NCBI GenBank assembly: GCA_945874855.1
Contig: CAMCIP010000163.1
Span: forward strand, 1-5,370
Origin: Brevundimonas vancanneytii
GTDB taxonomy: Bacteria > Pseudomonadota > Alphaproteobacteria > Caulobacterales > Caulobacteraceae
Direction: 5' to 3'
Length of the DNA stretch: 5,370 nucleotides
Positions 5,144 through 5,370 of the stretch are shown piece after piece (the first letter of the stretch is position 1; each line of letters opens with the position of its first letter). The notes under the pieces are model-generated. The model worked only from the letters and a program-made list of their open reading frames with translations. It was not told the DNA's origin and searched no databases. The position numbers and the translations under genes are program-made.

Positions 5144-5171
5144 ACGCCCCGGAGATCGCTCTCCGGGGCGT
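5144..5171 (+). terminator. Strong hairpin terminator between bamE and hppA
   Basis: ACGCCCCGGAGA (5144-5155) pairs perfectly with TCTCCGGGGCGT (5160-5171) around a 4-base TCGC loop, a 12-bp GC-rich stem that can extend by a G-U and an A-U pair. On the + strand it is followed only by a short TTT, and on the minus strand by CTTCGTCT, so the T-run is weak both ways. Its position, 46 bases after the bamE stop and 25 bases past the convergent hppA stop, suggests that it ends both transcripts. Confidence 0.85.
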
Positions 5172-5196
5172 TTCGCATTCAGGCCGTGCCGTCGAT

Positions 5197-5370
5197 TCAG
5201 ACGATCTTGCCGCTGGCCAGGACCGCCAGCAGCAGCAGGGCCACGATGTTGGTGATCTTGATCATCGGGTTCACCGCCGGGCCGGAGGTGTCCTTGTAGG
5301 GATCGCCGACCGTGTCGCCGGTCACCGCGGCCTTGTGCGCCTCGGAGCCCTTGCCGTGGACGACGCCGTT
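5197..5370 (-). CDS. hppA: Membrane-bound proton-pumping pyrophosphatase, C-terminal end (partial)
   Basis: The last 57 residues of a membrane pyrophosphatase are visible, ending at a TGA at 5197-5199; the rest lies beyond the right edge. This enzyme hydrolyses pyrophosphate and uses the energy to move protons (in some relatives sodium) across the cytoplasmic membrane. Diagnostic sequence is GKGSEAHKAAVTGDTVGDPYKDTSGPAVNPMIK, the highly conserved C-terminal substrate-site loop with acidic and lysine ligands, followed by the last membrane helix, ITNIVALLLLAVLASG. The AVNPMIKITNIVALLLL wording resembles the potassium-independent type common in Alphaproteobacteria, but the residues that decide potassium dependence are not in the window. 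The gene converges on bamE and shares the hairpin between them. Confidence 0.95.
   Translation of the reverse strand, partial: NGVVHGKGSEAHKAAVTGDTVGDPYKDTSGPAVNPMIKITNIVALLLLAVLASGKIV

Noticed and set aside
4600..5178. 192-codon frame on the minus strand opposite bamE
   Set aside because: It is antisense to a convincing BamE lipoprotein and runs through the terminator hairpin.

Overview
The window looks like a piece of alphaproteobacterial chromosome, most likely Caulobacteraceae (Caulobacter or Brevundimonas). The grounds are very high GC, protein wording close to that group in IHF-alpha, the neighbouring MerR protein, FabH and the alphaproteobacterial form of BamE, and promoter-like sites that fit the Caulobacter housekeeping pattern (TTGACGS, a 10-14 base spacer, GCTANAWC). 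The genus is inferred from memory of these families, not from a search.

Layout. Bases 1-290 (+) hold the end of an unidentified membrane protein and a small DUF2842 membrane protein, joined by a TGATG stop/start overlap. A tRNA-Pro(GGG) with encoded CCA follows at 369-445 (-). Bases 505-4535 (-) carry, in transcription order, a ubiquinol-cytochrome c chaperone homologue, a YceD/DUF177 protein, plsX, fabH, ihfA and a MerR-family regulator. At 4621-5097 (+), diverging from that cluster, is a BamE-type outer-membrane assembly lipoprotein. A strong terminator hairpin at 5144-5171 separates it from the C-terminal end of a membrane pyrophosphatase (hppA, -) that runs off the right edge.

How the genes fit together. 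The theme is envelope and membrane building. PlsX makes acyl-phosphate for phospholipid synthesis, FabH starts fatty-acid chains, BamE helps insert outer-membrane proteins, the chaperone homologue serves the cytochrome bc1 complex, and HppA pumps protons with pyrophosphate. YceD is linked to 23S rRNA, and IHF-alpha and the MerR protein add nucleoid and transcription control. Chaperone-yceD and plsX-fabH are each joined by GTGA overlaps, and ihfA-merR are 2 bases apart, so coupled translation is likely.

The least explained parts are non-coding. (1) The 148-base gap before plsX has a candidate promoter followed by a large nested inverted repeat that ends one base before the plsX ribosome binding site, a good candidate for a structured mRNA leader or an operator. 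(2) The 85-base gap between the chaperone gene and bamE holds two face-to-face promoter-like sites built on one inverted repeat, so that each -35 overlaps the opposing -10. No mobile element, CRISPR array or clear sign of horizontal transfer was seen, and no gap without a gene exceeds about 150 bases.
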